Below, piece after piece: positions 10,664 through 19,620 of a stretch of DNA of 64,000 nt; within the stretch, counting starts at the first letter, position 1; each line of letters starts with the position of its first letter. The stretch is from the NCBI RefSeq assembly GCF_009649955.1, contig NZ_CP045875.1, forward strand, positions 1-64,000. Reading direction: 5' to 3'. Both the position numbers and the translations under genes were made by a program. The stretch comes from Heliorestis convoluta. GTDB taxonomy: Bacteria; Bacillota; Desulfitobacteriia; Heliobacteriales; Heliobacteriaceae. A model generated the notes under the pieces. That model made no database searches, was not told the origin of the DNA, and saw only the letters and a program-made list of their open reading frames with translations.

Positions 10664-13321
10664 TTAATGCACAATGACTTCCAAAGCTTTGTAACCGCGT
10701 ATATAGTAAATGGTTACATTTTGATGATGCCTAATATCTTCAAAAGCACGACGAACACCCTTTTCCAAGACATAAGTATCTGGTTCTACGAGATAACCGA
10801 TAATATTATTGCCTTGGAGATAGACTTCTTGTAGTGTACGATGAATGCCGTCTACTTGACCGCTAACCATGCGGGCCACAATTGCACGATGAACCCGTGC
10901 TTCATCATCAAGAACGAGACGGACGCGATCGCCTACCTCTACATTGCTGAGTCTATTAGAAGTGACACCTGCTTTATCAACTTGAAAATCACTGTCGATA
11001 TTGTAGGTGCGGCTTGTACCGTCATAATGGCGCACAGTGAGGCGACTTCGGTTTGATTCAACAGAGAGTACTTCACCCACCACAGGAGGTTGAACGAAAA
11101 TCTCTCCCGGTGTATCACCCCAGTAGTTGACCATGACCCACTGGAATCGTTCTACCTGAGAAACTCTTGGATTAGAGATACCATCGATTTTCAATGTAAG
11201 CTTATTAGAAACCGTATAGGTTCGGCTATAGTCATCCATATCTCTTACAAAGATACGGTTTCTTGTACTATCGATATCAGTAACTTCGCCAAATAAAGAT
11301 GAAAAGACGTAAATGCGATCGATTTCTTCCTTGTCGTTTAATCTGTATCGAATCAAATCGTCTACTTCGACATCATCAAGTTTTGCTCGAGAGCGATGCA
11401 TCAGTTCAACTTGAACATCTTTACTAACAATGTAGCTAGAAACAGAACCTTTTTCATCTTTTACGGACAAAATATTACGATCGCTATCAATTCGTGTCAC
11501 AGTACCTTCTGCTAGACTCATCGTGATGTAACTAACTTCACCATTGTCTAGTTCAAACTCAATAGCCATATTCATTGCCAGATCGGAAAGTCGAGGATTC
11601 ACAGTATCAAAATCGAGAACTACATTATTTTTGATATCATACGATCGCAAGTTACCTTCTCGATCCGTAACAATTAGCATATCACGATCAATTGTACTTC
11701 CATTATCTTTGTTAGCGAAGACAATGGAGACAACTTTTCCCCAGATTCCTTTTGTTTCAGAAGTTTTATGCACGACAACTTTTTCTACAGTACTATTTTG
11801 CATCGTAACAGTCACCGTATCATTTCCATGGATATCATCGAAGGAGGCAATCGTGCCGTCATTAAATTGAATTGGAACGTTTCGTGGCATCTCAAAAGCA
11901 TGAAGTTGTCCATCTGTTGATCGAACAGTAACAATCCGATTGTCTCTAGAGACGAGAGTTACGGTTCCTTGAATAAGCCCTTGATTTTGCACTTGCAACA
12001 AAGTTATAGAGTTTGCTCTTTGCTGGCTATCAACATCAACGGACACCAGATCGCCTTTTCTTAGATCGTCCAGTGTGGCAAAGCGACGACCGGCGTAGTG
12101 AAGATCGGTCTTCTCATCAATCGTAAAAGTGAGAAAACGACCGGTTGCATCCGATAGAATAAGCAGTTGCTTTGTTAAATCTAGTTCAACGATGGTGCCT
12201 TCAGAGCCTTGAAAACTCTGCGCTTCTACTAAGATAGATGCAATTCTATTGTCAGGATTCAAGCCAATCTGTACTTTACTGCCGATGGCGAGTTGACTGA
12301 CTGCTAAATCTTGTCCCTGTAAATTGATAATAGAGACGTTTGAGGCGAGGGGGTAGGTTTGCATGCCTTTGCCATCTTCAAAACGAATCGAGAGCAAACC
12401 GTTCTCTGTGTTATGATGCACGATTTCTCCTCGATGGGGTATTGTCGAGGTGTTGCCTTCTTGCGTCACTTCAATATAGACCACTTTATTATCAGACTGT
12501 ATGTAGCGAATCTGATCTTGTGCTTTTAAGTCTGTCGCACTAACCTGACGATCGCCTACAAAGATACGGGCTCGGTTATCAAGAGCCAGCGCAGTGAGTC
12601 CTCCTTGCTCATTCAGTACAGAAAGGCTATTATTTTGCGCTTGAATCACTGTCGCGACTGAGATACCTGGTGGTAGTGAAGCCATTTTCTTCTCAGCTCG
12701 ATCAAGGAAAATCGCCATCTCAGCACGAGAAACAATGCGGTTCGGCTGGAAAGAACCATCTGTATAGCCTCGAATCAGACCCAGATCAGTGGCCAAAGCA
12801 ATATAGCCGCGATCGGCTGCTCTCACTTGATTGGCATCGGTAAAAGAAAGGCTGCGATTGGACATCAACTGGGCTTCATAATCTTGCCCGAGCATGCGGA
12901 CAAGCAGTTTGGCCACCCAGGCTCTAGAGGCGCCTTGTTCCCAGTTAAAGCGCTCTTGGGCCGCTAAGAAATTGTAGTCAGCAGCCGTAACGAGAAACCC
13001 TTTGCCCCAGTCAGGGACATTGCCGCCAAAAGAAGCTTCCATCGTCGGTGTCAAACGATGACTTGCTCCTGCGGCTGTTGATTCCAAGTCAAAAAAGCGC
13101 ATCACCATAACGAGTGCTTCGAGATGTTTTACGGGATCACGAGAACCAAAAGTGCCATCGCCTCGCCCTTTGATTACACCCAAAGATGAAAGTTTCGAGA
13201 TGTGCCTATATTCCATGGAGTTGGTAGTAACATCTTGGAATTGAATCGGTGCAGCCAGAGCGCTTAAGGGTGTTGCGATGAGAGAAAGTGCCAGAACAGT
13301 ACTTATAATCCTTTTACGCAC
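10664..13321 (-). CDS. S-layer homology (SLH) protein with ~9 tandem beta repeats
   Basis: An 885-residue surface protein. A signal peptide (1-23, ending ALAA) is followed by three SLH modules (about 27-80, 100-150, 165-215), recognisable by FQDV, GVIKGRGDGTF, and LGLIRGYTDGSF...SRAEMAIFL. These normally bind secondary cell-wall polymer. From about 218 to the end there are roughly nine ~70-residue repeats, each starting with a G-x-(I/V) strand, then DxxRNxLxV and YxIxxDV-like strands. They look like an extended chain of small beta domains, similar to those in clostridial SLH proteins of unknown function. The start is GTG at 13321 with GGAGG 7 nt upstream. It is monocistronic and probably forms or decorates the cell envelope. 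Confidence 0.92.
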   Translation of the reverse strand: MRKRIISTVLALSLIATPLSALAAPIQFQDVTTNSMEYRHISKLSSLGVIKGRGDGTFGSRDPVKHLEALVMVMRFFDLESTAAGASHRLTPTMEASFGGNVPDWGKGFLVTAADYNFLAAQERFNWEQGASRAWVAKLLVRMLGQDYEAQLMSNRSLSFTDANQVRAADRGYIALATDLGLIRGYTDGSFQPNRIVSRAEMAIFLDRAEKKMASLPPGISVATVIQAQNNSLSVLNEQGGLTALALDNRARIFVGDRQVSATDLKAQDQIRYIQSDNKVVYIEVTQEGNTSTIPHRGEIVHHNTENGLLSIRFEDGKGMQTYPLASNVSIINLQGQDLAVSQLAIGSKVQIGLNPDNRIASILVEAQSFQGSEGTIVELDLTKQLLILSDATGRFLTFTIDEKTDLHYAGRRFATLDDLRKGDLVSVDVDSQQRANSITLLQVQNQGLIQGTVTLVSRDNRIVTVRSTDGQLHAFEMPRNVPIQFNDGTIASFDDIHGNDTVTVTMQNSTVEKVVVHKTSETKGIWGKVVSIVFANKDNGSTIDRDMLIVTDREGNLRSYDIKNNVVLDFDTVNPRLSDLAMNMAIEFELDNGEVSYITMSLAEGTVTRIDSDRNILSVKDEKGSVSSYIVSKDVQVELMHRSRAKLDDVEVDDLIRYRLNDKEEIDRIYVFSSLFGEVTDIDSTRNRIFVRDMDDYSRTYTVSNKLTLKIDGISNPRVSQVERFQWVMVNYWGDTPGEIFVQPPVVGEVLSVESNRSRLTVRHYDGTSRTYNIDSDFQVDKAGVTSNRLSNVEVGDRVRLVLDDEARVHRAIVARMVSGQVDGIHRTLQEVYLQGNNIIGYLVEPDTYVLEKGVRRAFEDIRHHQNVTIYYIRGYKALEVIVH

Positions 13322-13501
13322 AAAGGAGCCTCCTTACTCTTAGATTTGGATTCATTACTAGCATTTTCTATTCAACGAAAGTTCGAGAAAATCCTTGTAT
13401 GATCTCTGAGGAACAGGGAAAAAAGAACAAGGTACGATAAAAGCATTCAGAAAGTCATAAGTAAAAGAGAGAATCAACTGCAAAAAGGATTTTGAGTAAG
13501 A

Positions 13502-14740
13502 TTGCCTACAGAAAACAAAACATCTATCTGGACGAAAAGCTTTATTTATATCTGTCTCGTCAATTTTCTTATCTTCGGCGCCTTACAGGTTATACTACCA
13601 ACTTTACCGGTATATGTAAAAGAATTGGGTGGCGATGCAAGTCAAGTAGGGCTGATTATTGGCCTTTTTACCGTTACAGCCATGCTTTCACGCCCTTTTT
13701 CCGGCTTTATCATAGATAAGTGGGGTCGCAGAAGCCTTTTGGTGATAGGCTTAGTTCTCTATGCCTTCTTATCCTATAGTTACATCCTAGCCTACTCGGT
13801 CCTTATGCTTCTGTTGATCCGATTGCTCCATGGTGTTGTTTGGGGTGCTACAACGACAGCAACTGGGACCGTCGCGACAGACTTACTACCATCAGTTCGT
13901 TTGGGAGAAGGCATGGGTTACTTTGGGCTGACATCGGCTTTGTCTATGGCGACCTTCCCTGCACTAGGACTTTTTATCATAGAGCAATACGACTTTTTCA
14001 CTTTATTTATACTTGCTATGGCTTTGGGAATCGTTGGTGCTTTTATTGCTTTACTTATTGAATACAAGGAGCCAACAAGCAATGAACTTTTATTGAAGCA
14101 GAAAGCACCAACCCAAGAGAAAGAGATTGGGCAAAAGAAAAAAGTTGAAAGAAAAGAAATTAAGAAAAAGCTTCAAAATTTATTTGAACCGCAAGCCTAC
14201 AAGCCTTCTATTGTTATGTTTTTTATCACTACAACTTTTGGAGCGATTATTTCCTTTATTGCACTCTATGCAGACGAACTGGCAATTGGACAAGTGGGAC
14301 TTTTTTTCAGCTTCTATGCATTGACTCTGATTGCAGGGCGACCTTTTGCAGGTCGTCAAATCGATCAGGGTCGAATCCATGGGATTGTCGGAGCAGGACT
14401 GGTTGCACTACTTGTCAGCTTGATTTTGCTAGCCCAAGCAAATAGCATTACGACTTTCATGCTGTCAGGCTCCATCTATGGTGTTGGCATGGCTTTTACC
14501 ATGCCAGCTTTACAAACACTGTCTGTTCAAGGTGTGCCTTATCACAGAAGGGGCGCTGCTAACGGCACTTTTTTTACCTTTTTTGATCTTGGTTTAGGTT
14601 TAGGCGCCATTGGCTGGGGTTTTGTTGCCCTTTTTATTGGATATCGCTGGATGTATGCTCTTTCATCCCTTCCAGTAATCTTGGCGGGGTTGGTCTACTT
14701 TATAAAAAAAGAAAAAGAAGTAAGCCCTGTTGATAGATAG
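13502..14740 (+). CDS. MFS transporter
   Basis: A 412-residue major facilitator with about 12 membrane segments, a central Lys/Glu-rich cytoplasmic loop (about 188-225) and the MFS loop 2-3 signature DKWGRR near 76-81. The second half repeats it loosely as AGRQIDQGR. It resembles drug/proton antiporters of the YfkF/YttB type, but the substrate cannot be read from sequence. The start is TTG at 13502 behind aaaaagga, with slightly long spacing. It is transcribed divergently from the SLH gene and convergently with the AAA+ regulator. The stop codon lies in the loop of the shared terminator hairpin. Confidence 0.87.
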   Translation: MPTENKTSIWTKSFIYICLVNFLIFGALQVILPTLPVYVKELGGDASQVGLIIGLFTVTAMLSRPFSGFIIDKWGRRSLLVIGLVLYAFLSYSYILAYSVLMLLLIRLLHGVVWGATTTATGTVATDLLPSVRLGEGMGYFGLTSALSMATFPALGLFIIEQYDFFTLFILAMALGIVGAFIALLIEYKEPTSNELLLKQKAPTQEKEIGQKKKVERKEIKKKLQNLFEPQAYKPSIVMFFITTTFGAIISFIALYADELAIGQVGLFFSFYALTLIAGRPFAGRQIDQGRIHGIVGAGLVALLVSLILLAQANSITTFMLSGSIYGVGMAFTMPALQTLSVQGVPYHRRGAANGTFFTFFDLGLGLGAIGWGFVALFIGYRWMYALSSLPVILAGLVYFIKKEKEVSPVDR

Positions 14741-14758
14741 TTCAACGGGGCTTACTTC
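14717..14758. terminator. shared terminator between convergent genes
   Basis: A 17-bp stem (gaagtaagccctgttga at 14717-14733 with tcaacggggcttacttc at 14742-14758, one G-U pair) has a T-rich tract on the - strand side. The MFS stop codon lies in the loop. Confidence 0.85.
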
Positions 14759-14778
14759 GTGTAAGAACAACAATTGCA

Positions 14779-15942
14779 CTAAAGGGTTTTTTCACGATAG
14801 AGATAACGCAATTGTCGTGGTGTTAGACCAAGAAGTCGCGCTGCGAGTTGGTGATCGCCTTTCGTTTTCTCCAACGTCTTATCAATTAAATGTTTCGAGA
14901 AACGATCGAAAGAGGTGTGGAGGTTTTCTAGCAAAGCTTGCAAAGCTATGGGCTCACCAGCAGGATAGGTAGCAAGGGATTGGTTCAGAGATGCATTTAC
15001 CGACGCAGCAACACTTTCCATCCAGTAAGGCTGGCTAAGCGCTCCTGCTGTAGAAACAAAGGAGTCACGCTCCATCCTTTTGCCACTTTCTTTGTTGGTC
15101 AAAGCGCTACCTATTGTTTCTGGTAAATGCTCTAGATTCACGATGGAGTTGCGACAAGCTCCGCTAAGCCAAGAGAGAAGTTGCTTTAATTGAGCTATGT
15201 TACCGGGCCAAGAATATGTTTGCAAAACAGCCATCGCTTCGGCTGAAAAGAACAGACGATTGCTCTCCTCTTCTTGTGTAAAGTTTTTTATTAACAGAGG
15301 AATATCCTCTAGCCGTTTTCGCAAGGGAGGCATTGTTAGACGTACCATGTCAAGACGATAAAAAAGATCTTGTCGAAAGAGGCCTTCTTGTACCTGTCCT
15401 TCTAAGTTTACCTTTGTAGACGCTAAAATTCGAGTATTACTTTGCCAAGAAGACATGCCATTGGCAAAAGAAAACTCTTTCTTTTCCAAGATACGCAATA
15501 GCAGAGCTTGGGTCTCAGGAGAAGCTTCAGCGACTTCTTGAAGCAATATGGTTCCTTGATCAGCCAAGTCAAAAATAGTCGGATTGAGAGAATGGAATTC
15601 AAAGCGATGGGATACTACATTCTCCTTTATATGATGACAGGGACTTTTATTGTCAGGAAGGCTTTTGGCTAACAAAGAGCCGGTAAAGGTACTACAATTG
15701 ATCGTGATAAAAGGCTTGTTTTTACGATGGCTATTCTGATGAATATAATGAGCAAGCACTTCCTTACCGCTACCTGCTTCCCCGTAAATGAGTATAGTAA
15801 GATCCTTCGATGCCAGTTGATTGGCCAAACGCAATAGCTCCAACATAGCTTGGTTTTTTGTTGTAAGAGAAGGAAAGTGCGACTGCAACAACCTATACCT
15901 CCCTTGTAAATCTTTGTACTGGTTATAAGTTCTCACTTGCAC
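14779..15942 (-). CDS. AAA+ / Fis-type regulator, degenerate sigma-54 activator
   Basis: A 387-residue protein with the layout of a sigma-54 enhancer-binding protein: AAA+ domain with Walker A GEAGSGKE (54-61), sensor and arginine-finger segment LFRQDLFYRLDMVRLTMPPLRKR, SWPGNIAQL, and a C-terminal Fis-like helix-turn-helix (about 345-385). It lacks the GAFTGA loop that contacts sigma-54. The segment 92-125 has no trace of it, and the Walker B Asp is replaced (TILLQE at 131-136 instead of LxLDE). It probably regulates sigma-70-type promoters or acts without hydrolysis, as in TyrR-like proteins (inference). The GTG start at 15942 has no clear binding site and may be further downstream. The divergent neighbour is a PAS histidine kinase. 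Confidence 0.82.
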   Translation of the reverse strand: MQVRTYNQYKDLQGRYRLLQSHFPSLTTKNQAMLELLRLANQLASKDLTILIYGEAGSGKEVLAHYIHQNSHRKNKPFITINCSTFTGSLLAKSLPDNKSPCHHIKENVVSHRFEFHSLNPTIFDLADQGTILLQEVAEASPETQALLLRILEKKEFSFANGMSSWQSNTRILASTKVNLEGQVQEGLFRQDLFYRLDMVRLTMPPLRKRLEDIPLLIKNFTQEEESNRLFFSAEAMAVLQTYSWPGNIAQLKQLLSWLSGACRNSIVNLEHLPETIGSALTNKESGKRMERDSFVSTAGALSQPYWMESVAASVNASLNQSLATYPAGEPIALQALLENLHTSFDRFSKHLIDKTLEKTKGDHQLAARLLGLTPRQLRYLYREKTL

Positions 15943-16133
15943 AGAAGATTGTCAAGAGGAAGGGGATAGGAAAGCCAAAAAAATGTGCCAATAGCTTTGT
16001 AGGATTTTTTTGTTTTTTTAGTTGGAGAATTCCTAATTCGACAAGATTCGCAAGCAGAAAGAGTTACAATGTCTCTTAGAAATCGACAGCAACAGCAACA
16101 GAGCTGTCTAGATGGTGGAGGATGAGCAGTACC

Positions 16134-17495
16134 ATGAAGGGGAAAAACCTTGTCTTTATACTTTTATTATCAGGGATTTTCTTTATGCCGCTTCTAATTA
16201 TTGATGGTGTTTATAGTTATATATTGTTGAAAAATTACGATGTAACCAATCGTGATAACATACTTTTCCTTTTATTTTCAACACAAGGAATCATTTATAT
16301 AGCTATGATTCTCATGCTACTTGGTTTGTTCCACTACTATCCTGTCTTGCCTGACCATATAAAAAACTTGAAAAAAAGAAGAAGCGTCAAGTACGCTTCC
16401 CAACCATTATCTATAATGGCTAAAGAACAAAGTGAGTTCTTTACACGAACCTTACAATCCATTCCGTCAACAGTCCTAGTGCTGGATCGAGATGGACGAA
16501 TCTTGCAAAGCAATCAAAGTAAGATTTTTGGTCATCCTTGTAAGCAAGGTGTCCATTACCTCGAATTTGTCAATGTTCTAGGAGTCTGTCCAGAAAAAAG
16601 TGTCGTATGGAAAAGTTTTCAGCAACAAAAAGCAGTCAGTGAGATTTCAAAGATATGGACAAATATTTCCCAAGAAGATATTCGCAATATTTATGTAATA
16701 ACAGAGCCTATGTTTGATGAAGAAGGAGAGTTTGATGCTCTTGTAGCCATTTTTCTTGATATTACAGAACATACACCTTTGGCAGAGCAACTAAAGGCTT
16801 TGAACAACCCTGAATTTGTGGCCAACGTTGCTGCAACGATTGGTCATGAAGTTGGCAATCCCTTAACGACAGTGCGAGGATTTGCCCAACTATTACAACG
16901 GGACAAAAATATGACGACAGAACAAAAAATAGCTCTACAGTGGGTTATAAAAGAAACAGATCGCGCCATCTCTGTCATTGATGATCTAGTTCGACTGGCC
17001 CGAACACATAGTTATTACAATTATCAGTCTGTGAATATGAGAGGTCTTTTACAATCCATTTCCATTCTTTTTGAGAAGCAAATCAAACAATGTAATGGAC
17101 AGCTCCACTTCGAGGTACCGATGCATCTTAACGTCTATGGTGATCTCAAACGCTTGCGTCAAGTCATCTTACAGCTTCTGCAAAACGCTGTACAAGCCCT
17201 TCCAGAAAAAGGTGGTCAGATCTGGATAGCGGTAAAGCAAGAAGATCAACAAAGAATACAAATTGATATTCGAGACAATGGAAAAGGCATATCTCCACAG
17301 CAACTAGAGCAAATTCGAAGACCTTTCTTCACAACAAAAGAGATGGCCACGGGGTTAGGACTTCCTTTGGCTTACCAGATCATAGAAGAACACCAAGGAT
17401 ATATTGAAATTTTTTCTGAAGAAGGACAAGGTACACTGGTGAGAATTAACTTGCCCGATGAAAAGGCAAGCGTCATGATGGCTACAAGCGCTTGA
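16134..17495 (+). CDS. membrane PAS-domain histidine kinase
   Basis: A 453-residue kinase with two membrane segments (about 7-32 and 41-66), a PAS domain (about 100-215, ending FLDITEHT), a HisKA domain with His238 in IGHEVGNPLTTVRGFAQLL, and HATPase motifs QNAVQA, DNGKGI and TGLGLPLA. The sequence around the His box is of the type seen in sporulation kinases (KinB/KinE-like) and NtrB-like kinases. I prefer ATG at 16134, 12 nt after GGTGGAGG; an in-frame ATG at 16122 abuts the same site. No receiver lies in the operon. The divergent AAA+ protein has no receiver domain, so a partner elsewhere is likely. Confidence 0.88.
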   Translation: MKGKNLVFILLLSGIFFMPLLIIDGVYSYILLKNYDVTNRDNILFLLFSTQGIIYIAMILMLLGLFHYYPVLPDHIKNLKKRRSVKYASQPLSIMAKEQSEFFTRTLQSIPSTVLVLDRDGRILQSNQSKIFGHPCKQGVHYLEFVNVLGVCPEKSVVWKSFQQQKAVSEISKIWTNISQEDIRNIYVITEPMFDEEGEFDALVAIFLDITEHTPLAEQLKALNNPEFVANVAATIGHEVGNPLTTVRGFAQLLQRDKNMTTEQKIALQWVIKETDRAISVIDDLVRLARTHSYYNYQSVNMRGLLQSISILFEKQIKQCNGQLHFEVPMHLNVYGDLKRLRQVILQLLQNAVQALPEKGGQIWIAVKQEDQQRIQIDIRDNGKGISPQQLEQIRRPFFTTKEMATGLGLPLAYQIIEEHQGYIEIFSEEGQGTLVRINLPDEKASVMMATSA

Positions 17496-17521
17496 ACAGT
17501 CACTCTACTACTGTCCTCCCC

Positions 17522-18517
17522 TTACTTGCTCGAACTTTCAGCCGATGACTGCGCTGTTGTTTTTTCGAAAAAGCCAAATCTGTCAGCCACTTTTCCATAC
17601 CAGGCTGCTGCTTGTACTTGCAAGATAAAGGCAAGCGTAACAACCAGAGCGGCCTGGGGTCCAAAGGCTGTAATGGCCAACCCAAGAGCAATCGATAAAT
17701 TGCGCATAACAGTGCCATAAACGAGTGCAATCCCATCAGCGCGATTTAGCGTAAATCGTGCGATAAGGGTGCTTAATGTAAAGTTCAATAGATAAAAAAG
17801 AGCCAGCGTGAGTAAAATTGTTACGATGACAGCAGGACTTTGCAAGAGATCTTGGGCTTTCATAGAAATGGAAGAAAAAACAACAACAAGCATAGCCCAA
17901 AAACTAAAAGCCGGCAAAGTTGGCTTTATTTTTTTCTGAAATTGTTCGGGTCCATGCTTTTTCAAAAGATATTGAAACGTAAAGTGTCCTGCAACAAGAG
18001 GAAGAAAGACAATCGTCACAATGGTAAGAATCGTCTTAGCCAGATCAATCGCTACATATTGTCCAATCATAAAAAGTAGATAAAAAGGAGCAATCAAGGA
18101 TCCAATGACCAGGCTTAAAGTTGTCATTTTTACAGCAGCAGGCACATTGCCTTTGTGTAACATAGTCCAGGAAATCGTCATCCCGCTTGTCGGCAACAAA
18201 CCAGCAATGGCCAATCCAGCAATCATCATAGGGTCATGAGATAAGAAGGTGACACCAAGGCCCCAGGCCAGAAAAGGAATCATAAAGAAATTGATTAACA
18301 AAGAAAGGCCAACCACTTTTCCGTGCTTTAGATTTACTGCTTCTTGGAGCTTCACGCCAATCATGGTAGGATAAATCATCAAAATCGTAAAAATCAGAAT
18401 CCAAGTACTCAAAAAGGCTGTGTCTACATAAAGCCCTATAAAAAAGCCTAGAAAAAGCGCCAAAGGAATACTTAGGGCAGGACTTTTAGAAGGCCAATAA
18501 AAAATTTTTTGAGTCAT
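17522..18517 (-). CDS. BASS / arsenite-pump-like membrane carrier
   Basis: A 331-residue protein with about nine to ten membrane helices, of the bile acid:sodium symporter superfamily, which includes ACR3 arsenite pumps. Visible features are GLLPTSGMTISWTMLHKGN near 125-143, the broken-helix motif region, and VYGTVMRNLSIALG near 265-280. There is no arsR or arsC nearby, so arsenic efflux is not supported and the substrate stays open. The start at 18517 is chosen because GGAGG lies 8 nt upstream; the frame is open 45 nt further without support. It is a single gene, convergent with the PAS kinase. Confidence 0.82.
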   Translation of the reverse strand: MTQKIFYWPSKSPALSIPLALFLGFFIGLYVDTAFLSTWILIFTILMIYPTMIGVKLQEAVNLKHGKVVGLSLLINFFMIPFLAWGLGVTFLSHDPMMIAGLAIAGLLPTSGMTISWTMLHKGNVPAAVKMTTLSLVIGSLIAPFYLLFMIGQYVAIDLAKTILTIVTIVFLPLVAGHFTFQYLLKKHGPEQFQKKIKPTLPAFSFWAMLVVVFSSISMKAQDLLQSPAVIVTILLTLALFYLLNFTLSTLIARFTLNRADGIALVYGTVMRNLSIALGLAITAFGPQAALVVTLAFILQVQAAAWYGKVADRFGFFEKTTAQSSAESSSK

Positions 18518-18640
18518 ACCAAAACCTCCCTGCTGTAATGAATTAAAGATCTGGGGCTTCAACCTTATTATAGGAAAGGAAGTTGCTTTTTACATTACTA
18601 TAGACAAAAAAAGGTACAACTATTATTAAGAAAAAATTAT

Positions 18641-18668
18641 AAAAAAAGAAAGCCGCAGTGAGGCTTTC
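18641..18668 (-). terminator. terminator of small gene
   Basis: On the - strand gaaagcc/ggctttc arms (18662-18668 and 18648-18654) are followed by seven T residues. It supports transcription of the small frame just upstream. Confidence 0.8.
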
Positions 18669-18703
18669 AGTTACAAAGGTGAGTTGTAGCAAGATTCATA
18701 GCA

Positions 18704-18913
18704 TTAAATTTGAAAATCATCTTCTTCCTTATCCTTTTCTAATTCTGTTTGCAAAGCAAAATCACCCCAGGACTCCATTTCACCACCGCCACTTACAACA
18801 GTGTTTTCATCATGGTCCAACTGGGTAGGTTCTTTACGCCCTCTATCTTCCGCGGAACGATCAAAGCGCTGAGGGTGATTTCCCGTAGGAAAGACAAGAT
18901 CATGCACAGCCAT
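18704..18913 (-). CDS. small hypothetical protein
   Basis: A 69-residue acidic, soluble frame beginning MAVHDLVFPTGNHP and ending with a Glu/Asp-rich tail (EKDKEEDD). I do not recognise it. Support is modest: AAAGGA just before the ATG, a clean terminator right after the stop, and no competing frame. The frame is open further upstream to 18973, but that part overlaps a hydrophobic, unsupported start. Confidence 0.45.
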   Translation of the reverse strand: MAVHDLVFPTGNHPQRFDRSAEDRGRKEPTQLDHDENTVVSGGGEMESWGDFALQTELEKDKEEDDFQI

Positions 18914-19017
18914 ACGTCCTTTCGTTTTCATTTGCAGCGAAATCACTAATAGTATGAACCAAAGGCAAAGCAAAATATCGTCGAAATAAAGACTCTATAA
19001 AATTACGCAAAAACCTA

Positions 19018-19047
19018 TTGTCAGCATAGCCCATAGAATGATAAAAT
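19018..19047 (+). promoter_or_regulatory. extended -10 promoter for the T-box transcript
   Basis: TTGTCA (19018-19023), 18-nt spacer, TAAAAT (19042-19047) with an upstream TGn extension (19039-19041). It sits ~15-20 nt before the T-box leader begins. Confidence 0.65.
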
Positions 19048-19059
19048 ATCAACCAATCG

Positions 19060-19408
19060 AATATTTGTGACGTCAAAAACGATGAAAAGGTAAAGTACCC
19101 TTGTCGAAGCAGCCCAGAGAGCCGGGCGCAGGTGAAAGCCCGGTCTGAAGCGGTAAGGAGAAGTTCGCCTTGGAGTTGCCAGCTGAAGGTTGTTTTGTTA
19201 CTATAATCGTTGGCAAAGCAATTGGTAGGTGCGGTCGGAACTTCTACCGTTATTAAGAAGGGAGTATCGGTAATGCAAAAAAAGCTTGCCCGTACTCTAC
19301 GAGGTGGACTTGTGGCGTTTTGAACAAAGACGACAGGAGTCAACAAGGGTGGTACCGCGGGTAAAAAGGATCCCGTCCCTTGCCGTAGTGGCAAAGGACG
19401 GGTTTTTT
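19060..19408 (+). promoter_or_regulatory. T-box riboswitch, probably tRNA-Phe
   Basis: This is a complete T-box leader. Stem I carries AGTA (19094-19097), AGAGAG (19116-19121) and a 3' specifier-loop strand. By register with the glyQS-type pattern GAA-N-codon-purine, the strand reads GAA (19160-19162), G, TTC (19164-19166), G, so the specifier is UUC (Phe). The antiterminator core AGGGTGGTACCGCGG is at 19346-19360. Its UGGU bulge would pair with ACCA, matching the usual discriminator A of tRNA-Phe. The terminator is at 19372-19408. It precedes a 35-residue accessory protein and a sodium:solute symporter. Uncharged tRNA would switch expression on, so import of Phe or a related compound is the natural reading (inference). 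Confidence 0.93.
19372..19408 (+). terminator. T-box-controlled terminator
   Basis: Stem cccgtccct/aggacggg with an inner tgcc/ggca extension, then TTTTTT. The 5' arm overlaps the antiterminator pairing region, as expected for a T-box attenuator. Confidence 0.9.
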
Positions 19409-19482
19409 GTTGTTTATAATGAGGATCTAAAGCAGAAAGAACTCAAAACCATCCTGCATAAACAGTAGAGGAGAGGAAGCAA

Positions 19483-19590
19483 ATGCTGGGATTGCATGAC
19501 CCCTGGATTGCAGCGGCTTATCTGCTAAGCCTAATTTCAACCATACTTTGCATCGTCTTTGCAGCCTGGGGCTGGCAACGGGAAGATTAA
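19483..19590 (+). CDS. symporter small accessory protein
   Basis: A 35-residue protein (MLGLHDPWIAAAY... ending WQRED) with a single membrane helix at about 8-30. It has a strong ribosome binding site (GAGGAGAGG at 19468-19476) and lies 30 nt before the symporter start. Tiny one-helix proteins of this kind are annotated as accessory to sodium:solute symporters in other bacteria. Its place between T-box and symporter fits that role. Too short for most gene finders. Confidence 0.82.
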   Translation: MLGLHDPWIAAAYLLSLISTILCIVFAAWGWQRED

Positions 19591-19620
19591 CCCATATTTC
19601 ATCAAGGAGGCCACATAAAG

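Noticed and set aside
17522-18517. Arsenite efflux pump annotation for the BASS-family carrier
   Set aside because: The fold is shared, but no arsR or arsC accompanies it and the diagnostic cysteine of ACR3 is not evident.
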